A program made the translations under genes and the position numbers. From Seongchinamella sediminis (lineage in GTDB: Bacteria; Pseudomonadota; Gammaproteobacteria; Pseudomonadales; Halieaceae), in assembly GCF_003457605.1 (NCBI RefSeq), contig NZ_QRAN01000006.1, positions 62,001 to 126,000 on the forward strand: DNA of 64,000 nt. Direction: 5' to 3'. Below, piece after piece: positions 44,936 through 53,604 of the stretch. Below the pieces are notes generated by a model. The model was not told where the DNA came from. It did not search any database and saw nothing but the letters and a program-made list of their open reading frames with translations. Numbering within the stretch: position 1 is the stretch's first letter; each line of letters opens with the position of its first letter.

Positions 44936-46474
44936 GTGAAGATCGACCCCAGACCCTTAGGGCGAAACCTGCGGCAGCTGCTCCCCGGTTTTTGTGCCCT
45001 GTTCCTGCTCGTTGCCTGCGCCAGCCCGGTGCAGCGGGTCGAGCTTCCTGTCGAGCAATCCTATGCTCCCTCGGCGGACCGCTTCTGGCAGCACCTTGCC
45101 GGGCACAGCCCGCGGGAATGGTTTCATCTCCTCAATACCCATGAAGAGGCCTACGACTGGCGCATTACCCTGATTGACAGCGCCCATGAATCCATCGAGC
45201 TGGAAACCTTCCTGTGGAAGCCGGATTTCAGCGGGGCCGCCTTCGTCAGTCACCTGTTGGCGGCGGCCGACCGCGGCGTGCGTGTCCGCCTGCTGCTGGA
45301 CGATTCCTTTACCGCCCGGGAGGACCAGATTCTGCGTCACCTCGATGCCCACCCCGGCATCAGCCTGCGCCTGTACAACCCCTATGCCTACCGGGTGCCG
45401 GACATGGCCGGCAGGGCCCTGATCAATGCGGGCGACTTTAACCGGGTCAATCACCGCATGCACAACAAAACCCTGATTATTGATGGCTGGGCGGTGATTG
45501 TCGGCGGGCGCAACCTCGCGGACGAATATTTCGGCCTCCACCGGGACTACAACTTCCGCGACATGGAGGTGCTGGCCATGGGTGCCAGCGTCGCCCAGGT
45601 AAGCGCGCATTTCGACCGCTTCTGGAACAGCGGCTGGTCGATACCCATTGCGCAACTGCTGGGGGCGGCGTCCAGCGAGGCGGACCTGCGACAGCTGCGG
45701 GCCGAACTGGCGGCGCTTGCCGGCCCCGTTACCTCGGCCGGCGAGGATGAACTGGCCGCTCGCTGGGAGCAGGTGGCGAAACACGCCGTCTCCGGGGCTG
45801 CGTTGTTTATGTCCGACGACCCGGCCGCCGATAATCCCGCGGCGCAAGCGGACCGCCCCGACCAGCTGGCGGCTGAAATCCGCCAGGCCATCGACGGCAC
45901 CGACAGCGAGTTGATTGCCATCAGCGCCTATCTGGTGCCCACCGAGGCGCTGGAATCCACGCTGGAGGCGGCGGTAGACCGTGGGGTGCGGGTTCGCCTG
46001 CTCACCAACTCCATGCGCTCCAACAACCACTTGTCGGCGCACGCGGCTTACGGCAAGCACATTCGTGATTTGCTGGAGGCGGGTGTGGAACTGTACGAAG
46101 TGCGCGCCGATGCCCACGACCGCGAGCGCTATATGCAGGGACCGGTCGCCGACAAGAAACTGGGGCTGCATGCCAAATTCCTGCTGCTGGACCAGGACCG
46201 GGTGTTTATCGGCAGCAGCAATCTCGACCCGCGCTCCCTGCAGCTCAACACCGAGGTCGGGCTGATGATTCACAGCGCCGCGCTCAACGGCAAGTTACGC
46301 GCGGCGATCGCCGACGACTTCCTGCCCCAGAACAGCTGGTCGGTTGCCCTGGAGGAGGGGCGACTCAGCTGGCGCAACGACAGCGAGGTCCGCTATCACT
46401 CACCCTCGGACTCGGTGTTCCAGCAGCTGGAAAGCTGGTTCTTCGGCCTGCTGCCGATTGACTCGCAGATGTAG
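44936..46474 (+). CDS. Phospholipase D / cardiolipin synthase-like lipoprotein
   Basis: A 512-residue protein with two HKD motifs: H176-x-K178 in HNKTLIIDGWAVIVGGRN and H412-x-K414 in HAKFLLLDQDRVFIGSSN. The N-terminus has a lipoprotein signal ending LLVAC|AS, so the mature protein should be lipid-anchored outside the cytoplasmic membrane. It resembles ClsC/YmdC-type cardiolipin synthases, which use phosphatidyl transfer, but those are usually not lipoproteins of this kind. The start is GTG 44936 (an ATG one base earlier is followed by TGA). A hairpin terminator candidate follows. Confidence 0.88.
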   Translation: MKIDPRPLGRNLRQLLPGFCALFLLVACASPVQRVELPVEQSYAPSADRFWQHLAGHSPREWFHLLNTHEEAYDWRITLIDSAHESIELETFLWKPDFSGAAFVSHLLAAADRGVRVRLLLDDSFTAREDQILRHLDAHPGISLRLYNPYAYRVPDMAGRALINAGDFNRVNHRMHNKTLIIDGWAVIVGGRNLADEYFGLHRDYNFRDMEVLAMGASVAQVSAHFDRFWNSGWSIPIAQLLGAASSEADLRQLRAELAALAGPVTSAGEDELAARWEQVAKHAVSGAALFMSDDPAADNPAAQADRPDQLAAEIRQAIDGTDSELIAISAYLVPTEALESTLEAAVDRGVRVRLLTNSMRSNNHLSAHAAYGKHIRDLLEAGVELYEVRADAHDRERYMQGPVADKKLGLHAKFLLLDQDRVFIGSSNLDPRSLQLNTEVGLMIHSAALNGKLRAAIADDFLPQNSWSVALEEGRLSWRNDSEVRYHSPSDSVFQQLESWFFGLLPIDSQM

Positions 46475-46502
46475 CCGCTGCGATTAAAGTGTTTCTCCCC
46501 AC

Positions 46503-46528
46503 CCTGGCCATTCGCTGGTCAGGCCTTT
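46503..46528 (+). terminator. Hairpin terminator candidate after the phospholipase D-family gene
   Basis: CCTGGCCA and TGGTCAGG can form an 8-bp stem with one G-T pair and a 5-base loop, followed by CCTTTAT, a weak T-rich stretch. It overlaps the 3' end of the convergent flavoprotein gene. Confidence 0.45.
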
Positions 46529-48996
46529 ATCCGCGCCATCGCCGGATCATAGAGAGGTTTGAGCGAGCAGCGGCAGGGGTAGCGCAGCCCGGCGATATCG
46601 ATCTCCCAGTGTCCGCTTTGCAGGTACTGCAGGTCGACGGTCTCCCCGGGCTCTATCATCGCCAGGCCGACCGCCCCGCCCAGGGTGTGGCCATAGCTGC
46701 CGGCGCGCACATAGCCCACCGCGATATCGTCGCGGTAGATCACCTCCGCCTGCCACAGCAGCGGTTCCGGGTCCTCCACCAGGACCTGCACCAGGCGTCG
46801 CTGGCTTGGCCCCGCCGCCTGTTGCCGGGCGGCAGCCTGCTGGCCGATAAAGCCGCCGGGTTTGTCCAGGGCCACGGCGAAACCCAGGCCGACGGCAAAG
46901 GCGTCGTCGGTGTTGTCGATGTCGTGACCGTAGTCGCGATAGCCCTTCTCCAGCCGCAGGCTGCCCAGGGCCCGGAGGCCGGCGTGTACCAGGCCATGAT
47001 TGGCGCCCTCCGCCACCAGCCGGTCGTAGACGTTAACGGCCTGGTCGCTGGCGATGTACAGCTCGTAGCCCAGCTCACCGGCGTAGGTGATGCGGATGCA
47101 CAGCGCCCGGCCGTAGCCGATATCGATGTCCCGGGCGCAGCGAAAGGGGAAGGCCTCATTGCCGAGGTCGGCGGAAGTGACCGCCTGCAGCAGCGCCCGG
47201 CTGCGGGGGCCCTGGATATTTATCTGGGTCATGCCGGCGGTGATATCGGTGATCACCGCGAACTCCCCGTCGCCGATGTGGCGCCGCATCCAGGTCTCGG
47301 CGTGGCGATGCATGGTATCGGTCACCACCACCAGGAACTTGTCCTCGGCCAGCTTGGTCACGGTGAGATCCGCTTCCAGCAGGCCGGCGTCATTGAGCCA
47401 CTGGGTGTAGGTGATAACGCCGGTCGCGCCGTTAACCCGGTTGGCGCTGATGCGCTCCAGCACAGTGCCGGCATCGCGGCCCTGGACCAGGAACTTGGAC
47501 ATGATGCTCATGTCCATAAGGACCACATTCTCGCGGCAGGCGCGGTGTTCCCGTTCCCAGTAGGGCCACCAGTGCATACGGCCGAAGGAAAGCTCGCCCG
47601 GTGCCGCTTCCACACCCGGAGGCGCATACCAGCTGGGCGCTTCCCAGCCGCTGGCCTCGCTGAAGCAGGCGCCGGCGGCCACCAGCCGCTCATGCAGGGC
47701 CGAGCGCCTGGCGTTGCGGGCGGTTGCGGGTGCTTTGGTGGGATAGTGGCACTTGTATACCGTGCCCAGTGCTTCCACCGCCCGATCGCGGCGATAATCG
47801 GGATTGCCCTGGTAGGGGTGGAAGCGGTCGATGTTAAAGCCGGTGACGTCAACATCCGGGCGGCCGTTGAGTATCCAGTGGGCCATGATCCTGCCCAGGC
47901 CGCCGGCAGACAGGATGCCGATGGAATTGAGGCCGGCGGCGACAAAGTAGTTGTCCAGTTCCGGCGCCTCGCCGACGATGGGAGCCAGGTCGGGGGTGAA
48001 GCTCTCGGGGCCGCAAAAAAACTTTTTGATGCCGCTCTTCAGGCTGATGGGCACCCGGCTCATGGCGCTTTCGAGAAACGGCGTCATCCGCCCCCAGTCC
48101 GGCGCCAGTTCACCGAAAGAAAAGTTGTCGGGAATTCCCTCAACCCGCCACGGCGCGGCAACCGGCTCGAACAGGCCCACCATCAGGCCGCCGACTTCTT
48201 CCCGGTAATAGCCGTAATTGGCGGGGTCCTCCAGCACTGGCCACTGCCTGCTGATGCCTGCCACTGGTTCGGTAATCAGGTAGTAATGCTCCGCTGCCTG
48301 GTTGGGTATAAGCACGCCGTGTTGTTCGCCCAGCTGTCGCGCCCACATCCCGGCACAGTTCACCACGTACTCACAGGCAATGTCTCCCCGGTCGGTGGTC
48401 ACCCCGGTGACGCGGCCCCGGTGGCGATTTATGCCGGTAACCGCGACTCCGGTGATCAGGGTCGCGCCCTGCATCCTGGCGCCTCTGGCCAGGGCCATGG
48501 TGACATCCACCGGGTTCACCCTGCCATCGTCCTCGACGTAAAAGCCCGCCAGCACATCGTCTACCCGGGCCAGGGGAAACAGCTCCTGTACTTCCCGTGC
48601 GGAGAGCTCGTGCACATCCACCCCGCAGTAGCGATTGAAGGCCGACACCCGGCGGTATTCCTCCAGCCGGCCTCTGTCGGTGGCCAGTTCGATGAAACCG
48701 CAGTGATTGATGCCGGTGGCCTGGCCGGTCTCCGCCTCCAGCCTGGCGTACAGCGCCTTGGAATACTTGCGCATCTCGGTGGCGGTCTCCGACAGGCTGC
48801 CGTAGGTGACCATCAGGCCCGCCGCATGCCAGGTGGTGCCCGAGGTAATCTCGTCCCGCTCCAGCAGGACCACATCGTCGCAGCCCATGTGGGCCAGGTG
48901 ATAGGCGATGGAGGTGCCGATAATGCCGCCGCCAATGACGACCACGCGGGCGCTGGACGGCAGGTTGTTGCTGCTGGTGGTGCGCGCGTCGCTCAT
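46519..48996 (-). CDS. Dimethylglycine/sarcosine dehydrogenase-like flavoprotein with GcvT domain
   Basis: An 825-residue two-part enzyme. Residues 1 to about 400 form an FAD-binding D-amino-acid-oxidase-type domain (VVVIGGGIIGTSIAYHLAHMG, GTTWHAAGLM, with the W-H site used for covalent flavin in relatives). The C-terminal half is a GcvT/aminomethyltransferase domain (CRENVVLMDMSIMSKFLV, YDRLVAEGA, LGSLRLEKGYRDYGHDI) that would pass a one-carbon unit to tetrahydrofolate. Close relatives demethylate dimethylglycine or sarcosine; the exact substrate is unresolved. It stands alone between converging and diverging genes. Confidence 0.88.
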   Translation of the reverse strand: MSDARTTSSNNLPSSARVVVIGGGIIGTSIAYHLAHMGCDDVVLLERDEITSGTTWHAAGLMVTYGSLSETATEMRKYSKALYARLEAETGQATGINHCGFIELATDRGRLEEYRRVSAFNRYCGVDVHELSAREVQELFPLARVDDVLAGFYVEDDGRVNPVDVTMALARGARMQGATLITGVAVTGINRHRGRVTGVTTDRGDIACEYVVNCAGMWARQLGEQHGVLIPNQAAEHYYLITEPVAGISRQWPVLEDPANYGYYREEVGGLMVGLFEPVAAPWRVEGIPDNFSFGELAPDWGRMTPFLESAMSRVPISLKSGIKKFFCGPESFTPDLAPIVGEAPELDNYFVAAGLNSIGILSAGGLGRIMAHWILNGRPDVDVTGFNIDRFHPYQGNPDYRRDRAVEALGTVYKCHYPTKAPATARNARRSALHERLVAAGACFSEASGWEAPSWYAPPGVEAAPGELSFGRMHWWPYWEREHRACRENVVLMDMSIMSKFLVQGRDAGTVLERISANRVNGATGVITYTQWLNDAGLLEADLTVTKLAEDKFLVVVTDTMHRHAETWMRRHIGDGEFAVITDITAGMTQINIQGPRSRALLQAVTSADLGNEAFPFRCARDIDIGYGRALCIRITYAGELGYELYIASDQAVNVYDRLVAEGANHGLVHAGLRALGSLRLEKGYRDYGHDIDNTDDAFAVGLGFAVALDKPGGFIGQQAAARQQAAGPSQRRLVQVLVEDPEPLLWQAEVIYRDDIAVGYVRAGSYGHTLGGAVGLAMIEPGETVDLQYLQSGHWEIDIAGLRYPCRCSLKPLYDPAMARIKA

Positions 48997-49196
48997 GGCG
49001 GCAAGGGCCCCTTATTGTTCTATAACCGGTGTCGGCGATGCCCCATGTTAACGGCGGTGTGCGATGCTGCCTAGCTGCAACTGCTCGTGTCTATCCGCAT
49101 TGTCAGCAGTGCCTTGTGAACAGGTCCTAATATCCCTGCTCGCTCAGGGTGGTTAGCATCAGCAAGAACTAGTATGGTTGGGCGGCCCGGGAAGCG

Positions 49197-49222
49197 CATC
49201 GCACCGACAGGCGGTGCCGATG
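49197..49222 (+). promoter_or_regulatory. Stable hairpin in the leader of the exported methyltransferase gene
   Basis: CATCGCACCG and CGGTG-C-CGATG pair over 10 bp with a single bulged C and a 5-base loop, about 45 bases before the ATG at 49268. No gene on this strand ends nearby, so it is not obviously a terminator. It may be a leader RNA structure or an operator. Confidence 0.4.
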
Positions 49223-49267
49223 AAAGCCCTGTGCCACATTTACCTAACAGCCTTACAGGATTAACCG

Positions 49268-50092
49268 ATGAAGAAAGTTTTAGCCCTGGTCTCCGCCCTG
49301 GTACTCCCCTCCATGGTGCAGGCCGATGTCGCGTCACTGGAAGCGGCGGTCGCCGGCAAGCACCGCACCGAAGCCTATGTGGCCAGGGATGAGTACCGCA
49401 ACCCGGTCAAGACCCTGTCATTGTTTGACGTGGAGCCCGATCACACCGTGGTCGAGGTGTGGCCAGGCGGTGGTTGGTACACTGAAATCCTGGCGCCTTA
49501 CCTGAAGGACCGGGGGCAACTGATTGCCGCCCACTACGACAGCAGCGATGAGCAGGCGAGCTATCGTCCCGGCTCGCGGGAGCGCTTTGAGAAAAAGCTG
49601 GCCGCTAACCCCGATGTCTACGGCCAGGTCAAGGTGACCTCACTGATGTTCGACGAAACCAGCGATGAGCTGGTCATGGCTGCCGCGGCCAGTAACTCGG
49701 TGGACCGGGTGCTGACCTTCCGTAACGCCCACGGCTGGTTCGCCCTGGGCACCATGGACGCCGCCCTGGCCCACTTCTTCGATATTCTCAAGCCCGGGGG
49801 CAAGTTGGGGCTGGTCCAGCACCAGGCGGACCCGGAGCAGGACTGGATGTCGCGCAATATCGGCTATGTCGGTCGCGATTATGTCGTCGGGGCCGCCGTG
49901 AAGGCGGGCTTCGAGCTGGAGGCCGAGGGTTTCTTCAACCGCAACCCGCTGGATAACAAACGCTACGAAGTGGGTGTCTGGAAGTTGCCCCCGACCCTGC
50001 ATAAGCTCGAAACCGATGCGGAAAAAGCACCTTACCTGGCCATCGGGGAAAGCGATCGCATGACCCTGGTATTCAGCAAGCCCGTGGAGTGA
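49268..50092 (+). CDS. Exported class I methyltransferase-like protein (COG4798 type)
   Basis: A 274-residue protein with a signal peptide (MKKVLALVSALVLPSMVQA) followed by a class I SAM-methyltransferase fold: motif I VVEVWPGGGWYTEILAPYL, then a motif III-like region ALAHFFDILKPGGKLGLVQH. The family is common in aquatic proteobacteria. A SAM-dependent reaction outside the cytoplasm is hard to explain, so the protein may act without SAM, import it, or use the fold for another purpose. CAGGA precedes the ATG by 7 bases. Two lipoprotein genes follow immediately. Confidence 0.85.
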   Translation: MKKVLALVSALVLPSMVQADVASLEAAVAGKHRTEAYVARDEYRNPVKTLSLFDVEPDHTVVEVWPGGGWYTEILAPYLKDRGQLIAAHYDSSDEQASYRPGSRERFEKKLAANPDVYGQVKVTSLMFDETSDELVMAAAASNSVDRVLTFRNAHGWFALGTMDAALAHFFDILKPGGKLGLVQHQADPEQDWMSRNIGYVGRDYVVGAAVKAGFELEAEGFFNRNPLDNKRYEVGVWKLPPTLHKLETDAEKAPYLAIGESDRMTLVFSKPVE

Positions 50093-50093
50093 T

Positions 50094-50465
50094 ATGAACA
50101 AATCCTTCGGTGCAGCCCTGCTGCTGCTGGCGGTGACGGTGCTGGCCAGTGGCTGCGCCCAGTACGAGAACAAGCGCGGCGTACTGGCCAGGTGGCAGGA
50201 TGTATCCGGGCATAAGCTGGTCGCCGGCGAGACCACGCGCCAGCAAGTGCTGGACACCCTGGGTCCACCCTCGCAGCTCATCGCGCTGGGGGATGAAACG
50301 GTGCTCTACTACCTGTTTGAGCGCTCCCGGGGCGAGGGCCTGGTGTTGATTGTCTACAATCAGTTCAAGGTCGATACCCGCTACGACCGGGCGATCTTTT
50401 TCTTCGACGCCAACGACCGGCTCACTAATCACGCCACCGACTTTGCCGCCGCGGAAGCGCCCTGA
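50094..50465 (+). CDS. Small lipoprotein with a BamE/SmpA-like fold
   Basis: A 123-residue lipoprotein, signal ending LASGC|AQYE. The region TTRQQVLDTLGPPSQLIALG is the T-x-x-x-V-x-x-x-L-G-x-P element of BamE/SmpA/OmlA-type domains, followed by YYLFERSRGEGLVLIVYN. It is not BamE itself judging by the divergent remainder. The gene starts one base after the exported methyltransferase stop, with GGAG 4 bases ahead, and overlaps the next lipoprotein gene (TGATG). Confidence 0.82.
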   Translation: MNKSFGAALLLLAVTVLASGCAQYENKRGVLARWQDVSGHKLVAGETTRQQVLDTLGPPSQLIALGDETVLYYLFERSRGEGLVLIVYNQFKVDTRYDRAIFFFDANDRLTNHATDFAAAEAP

Positions 50466-51052
50466 TGCAGTTACAGCGGCCGCTGCTGTTGCTGTGTTGC
50501 CTGTTGGCCGGCTGCAGCCGGCTGCACTACCAGCTGGGCCCGCCGCTGGATGATGCCAGTGCCGGCACTGCGGCCGGGATCAGCGATGTCGCCGGGGCCC
50601 TGGCCCGCTTCGGTCCGCCCCAGCGGGTGGCAGCCATCGCCGATGGCTATGTGCTGGCCTGGGAACACTGGCGGATTTCGGAAACCGCGCTGGGAGTGAG
50701 CCTTGGCCCGCTGGGCGTCGACGCCTTGTCGGTGGACTGGGGCCGGGCGCGGCTGGCCGGCGATTTCCTGGTCATGCGCTTCGACCGCCAGCATCGGGCC
50801 AGCAACCACAGCTTTTCCCGCTGGGACGAGCACGCCGGTGGCGGCTCCGCGCTGCAGCCCTCTGTCGGGGTGGTGGATATCGTTGATGTCAACGACCTGC
50901 TGAGCCCGATGCCCCAGCATCGCTGGGGTGCCACCTGGCTGCAGGAACTGCCGCAACTGCTCAACAGCGCCAACAGCCCGGACTCCGGCGCCAGCGCCCT
51001 GGAGCAGCGGGGCACCCCGGTTGCCGCCGGCCAGCGCAGCCTGGGACAGTAA
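50465..51052 (+). CDS. Uncharacterised lipoprotein
   Basis: A 195-residue protein with a lipoprotein signal ending LLAGC|SRLH. The mature part includes ISDVAGALARFGPPQRVAA, again a short 'L-x-x-F/L-G-x-P' element like that of its neighbour, then a beta-rich segment and a polar tail. It could be a distant paralogue of the preceding small lipoprotein, since both share the G-P-P-x-R/S element. Function is unknown. The ATG overlaps the upstream stop by one base. Confidence 0.75.
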   Translation: MQLQRPLLLLCCLLAGCSRLHYQLGPPLDDASAGTAAGISDVAGALARFGPPQRVAAIADGYVLAWEHWRISETALGVSLGPLGVDALSVDWGRARLAGDFLVMRFDRQHRASNHSFSRWDEHAGGGSALQPSVGVVDIVDVNDLLSPMPQHRWGATWLQELPQLLNSANSPDSGASALEQRGTPVAAGQRSLGQ

Positions 51053-51140
51053 GCGGCAACCCCGTTAGCGGCTGTTGTCGCCCCTGGAGAGGCTGTAGAC
51101 TACTGACCCGCAGCGGTTAAGCAACTACAGCGAGGCAGAG

Positions 51141-52364
51141 ATGAGCAAGGCAACACGGGACTACGAGATCGTTCTCTGGGGCGCCACCGGTTTTACCGGG
51201 GCACTGGTGGCCCGTCACCTCGCCGACAACTACGGCGACGACCTGGACTGGGCCCTGGCCGGGCGCAATATGAACAAGCTGCGGGCGCTGCGTGATTCAC
51301 TGGGTATGCCCGACCTGCCGGTGATCCAGGCCGATAGCGCTGACCGGGAATCCCTGGGCGCGATGTCGGCCAGCACCCGGGTCATCTGCACCACGGTCGG
51401 GCCCTATGCCCTTTACGGTGACGAACTGCTGGCCGCCTGCGCCGCGACCGGCACCCACTACTGCGACCTGACCGGCGAAGTACAGTGGATGGCCCGCACC
51501 ATCGCCCGCTACCTGGCACCGGCCCGCGACAGCGGTGCCCGTATCGTGCACACCTGCGGCTTTGATTCCATTCCTACCGATCTCGGCACCTGGTACCTGC
51601 AGGAGCAGATGTTCGAGCGCTACGGCGAGTACGCCGATGTGGTGAAGTCACGGGTGGGGGATTTCAGCGGCGGCGCGAGTGGCGGCACCATCGCCAGCAT
51701 GTTGCAGATGCTGGAGGAGGCCGGTAACGACCCGGCTGTGCGCGAGGCCCTGGCCAATCCCTACTCGCTCAACCCGGACGGCGAGCAGTGGGGCCCCGAT
51801 GAGGTCGACAGCAACCTGCCGCAGTACGATCGCGACCTGGGCCAGTGGACGGCGCCGTTTGTGATGGCGGCGATCAATACCCGGGTGGTGCGCCGCAGTA
51901 ATGCCCTGGCTGGCTACCCCTGGGGCGTCGACTTCCGCGTCGATGAGCGCCTGCTGACCGGTCATGGGTTAATAGGTAAAGCCCGGGCCGCCGCGATCGG
52001 TATCGGCAGTGGCCTGACCCCGCTGGCTATGGGCCTGAAACCCCTGCGCAGGATGGCCGGCCGGGTACTGCCAGCGCCGGGGGAGGGGCCCAGCCCGGAG
52101 GAGCAGCGCCGCGGGCACTTCGAGTTGTTCCTGCACGGCCGTAATCTCGCCAGTGACAAGGCCCTCACGGTGCGGGTCAGGGGTGATCGCGATCCCGGCT
52201 ATGGCGCTACCTCGCGCATGCTGGGGGAGGCCGCGGTCTGCCTGGCGCGCGATGAGCTGGACTGCCCCGGCGGTCTGTGGACCCCGGCGACCGCCATGGC
52301 GGGCCTGCTGGTGGAACGGCTGCAGGCCAAGGCCGGCGTCAGTTTCGAGGTGGTGGACGGCTGA
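51141..52364 (+). CDS. Saccharopine dehydrogenase-like / trans-acting enoyl reductase family protein
   Basis: A 407-residue NAD(P)-binding protein. The Rossmann motif is IVLWGATGFTGALVARHLA, then VICTTVGPYALYGDELLAAC and GTHYCDLTGEVQWM, which are hallmarks of the saccharopine dehydrogenase-like family that includes mycobacterial trans-acting enoyl reductases. The true substrate is unknown; lipid-related roles are known for relatives. AGGCAGAG precedes the ATG. A perfect hairpin follows the stop. Confidence 0.87.
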   Translation: MSKATRDYEIVLWGATGFTGALVARHLADNYGDDLDWALAGRNMNKLRALRDSLGMPDLPVIQADSADRESLGAMSASTRVICTTVGPYALYGDELLAACAATGTHYCDLTGEVQWMARTIARYLAPARDSGARIVHTCGFDSIPTDLGTWYLQEQMFERYGEYADVVKSRVGDFSGGASGGTIASMLQMLEEAGNDPAVREALANPYSLNPDGEQWGPDEVDSNLPQYDRDLGQWTAPFVMAAINTRVVRRSNALAGYPWGVDFRVDERLLTGHGLIGKARAAAIGIGSGLTPLAMGLKPLRRMAGRVLPAPGEGPSPEEQRRGHFELFLHGRNLASDKALTVRVRGDRDPGYGATSRMLGEAAVCLARDELDCPGGLWTPATAMAGLLVERLQAKAGVSFEVVDG

Positions 52365-52377
52365 GAAAACCGGTCGA

Positions 52378-52398
52378 GCGCCGGGTTTTGCCCGGCGC
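52378..52398. terminator. Perfect 8-bp hairpin after the saccharopine-dehydrogenase-like gene
   Basis: GCGCCGGG and CCCGGCGC form a perfect stem with loop TTTTG, 13 bases past the stop codon. There is no T-run. It also lies at the broken 3' end of the M3 peptidase remnant on the opposite strand. Confidence 0.5.
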
Positions 52399-52417
52399 CG
52401 CGCGATCTCAGGCCAGG

Positions 52418-52615
52418 CCGCAGGGCGCCGGAGCACTCCAGCGCTTCTATGGTGTTGGCGAAATCAGGAGCGCTCTCGTTGCCGGCAATCGTCTCGATTT
52501 CTGCCTCGTGGTCGGCAATGCCCCGGGCGATGGCCTGGCGAAAATGCTCCCCGCCCAGGGCGGAGAAATCGGGGAGGCCGTGGTCCGGTAAATCCTGGAG
52601 CAGGGGGCTGTCCAT
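52418..52615 (-). pseudogene. Truncated N-terminus of an M3 family metallopeptidase (Dcp/oligopeptidase type)
   Basis: Starting at ATG 52615, with GGGAG 7 bases ahead, the frame encodes about 65 residues resembling the start of peptidyl-dipeptidase Dcp and related M3 peptidases: PLLQDLPDHGLPDFSAL, EHFRQAIARGIADHEAEIET and ESAPDFANTIEALECSG, the last being highly typical. After about residue 65 the frame runs into antisense sequence of the neighbouring gene. About 90 percent of the enzyme, including the HEXXH zinc site, is missing. It is most simply a remnant left by a deletion. Confidence 0.7.
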
Positions 52616-52699
52616 TTTATCTCCCAGTCTCTGGTGCTTGCGGGTCGGGTGCCGCAGAATGGCGGTCGCAGGACAGCAATAATACCCAAGGGGGCAGCA

Positions 52700-53575
52700 A
52701 TGCGCATCGAAGACTGGCAGGCTCGCGGCACCACCCGCTCACTGCTGGGGCATGAGATATTCTTTATCGATGAACCGGCTACAGGGGAACACCGGGGAAC
52801 CGTGCTGCTGATCCACGGCTTTCCCAGCGCCAGCTGGGACTGGTGGAAAATCTGGCCGGCGCTCAACCGCCACTATCGTCTGGTGGCGATGGACATGCTG
52901 GGCTTTGGCTTCAGCGCCAAACCCCGTCCCCACGACTACCGGATTATGGAACAGGCGGACATTTGTGAAGCCCTGGTGCGGGAACTGGCGCTGGAATCGT
53001 TCCATGTACTGGCCCACGATTACGGTGATACGGTCGCCCAGGAGCTGCTGGCCCGGCAGACTGAGGGGGCAGGCGCAGGCCAGTGCTTATCCTGCCTGTT
53101 CCTCAATGGCGGCCTGTTCCCGGAAACCCACCAGGCGCTGCTGGTGCAGCGGCTGTTACAGGGCCCGCTGGGCTTCCTGGTGCGCCATGCGTTCAGCCGC
53201 CGGAGTATGCGTCGCTCGTTCGACCGGATTTTCGGGCCGGAGACCCGGGCAAGCGACGAGGAGATGGAGGCCCTGTGGCAACTGTTCACCCGCGACAACG
53301 GCCAGCGCAACCTGCACCGGCTGATCCAGTACATGGCCGACCGCCGGCGACATCGGGAGCGCTGGCTGCAGGCGCTGCAGCAGGCCTGTTGCCCCATCGG
53401 CCTGGTCAACGGCAGCGTTGACCCAGTGTCCGGGGAGCATATGGTGCAGCGTTTTGTAAAGCTGGTGGGCGGTGACTACTTCATCCGCCGCCTGCCCGCC
53501 ATTGGCCACTATCCCCAATTAGAGGCGCCGGACGCGGTGTCGGCCGCCTACCTGGAGTTCCTGCAGCAGCTGTGA
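52700..53575 (+). CDS. Alpha/beta hydrolase with aspartate nucleophile (haloalkane-dehalogenase/MEST-like)
   Basis: A 291-residue alpha/beta hydrolase. The oxyanion region is LLIHGFPSASWDWWKIWP; the nucleophile elbow reads LAHDYGDTVAQ, with Asp where esterases have Ser, as in haloalkane dehalogenases and epoxide hydrolases. The acid appears as NGSVDPVSG and the histidine as IGHYPQLEAP. The substrate is unknown; relatives include the MEST/PEG1 group. ATG 52700 (MRIEDW) was chosen over an in-frame ATG at 52634. Confidence 0.85.
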   Translation: MRIEDWQARGTTRSLLGHEIFFIDEPATGEHRGTVLLIHGFPSASWDWWKIWPALNRHYRLVAMDMLGFGFSAKPRPHDYRIMEQADICEALVRELALESFHVLAHDYGDTVAQELLARQTEGAGAGQCLSCLFLNGGLFPETHQALLVQRLLQGPLGFLVRHAFSRRSMRRSFDRIFGPETRASDEEMEALWQLFTRDNGQRNLHRLIQYMADRRRHRERWLQALQQACCPIGLVNGSVDPVSGEHMVQRFVKLVGGDYFIRRLPAIGHYPQLEAPDAVSAAYLEFLQQL

Positions 53576-53604
53576 GCCTTCTTCGCTCGTCCTATGGCGG
53601 CCAC

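Noticed and set aside
46489-49074. Long 861-codon open frame on the plus strand opposite the flavoprotein gene
   Set aside because: Antisense to a gene with clear domains; composition is an artefact of high GC in the third codon position.
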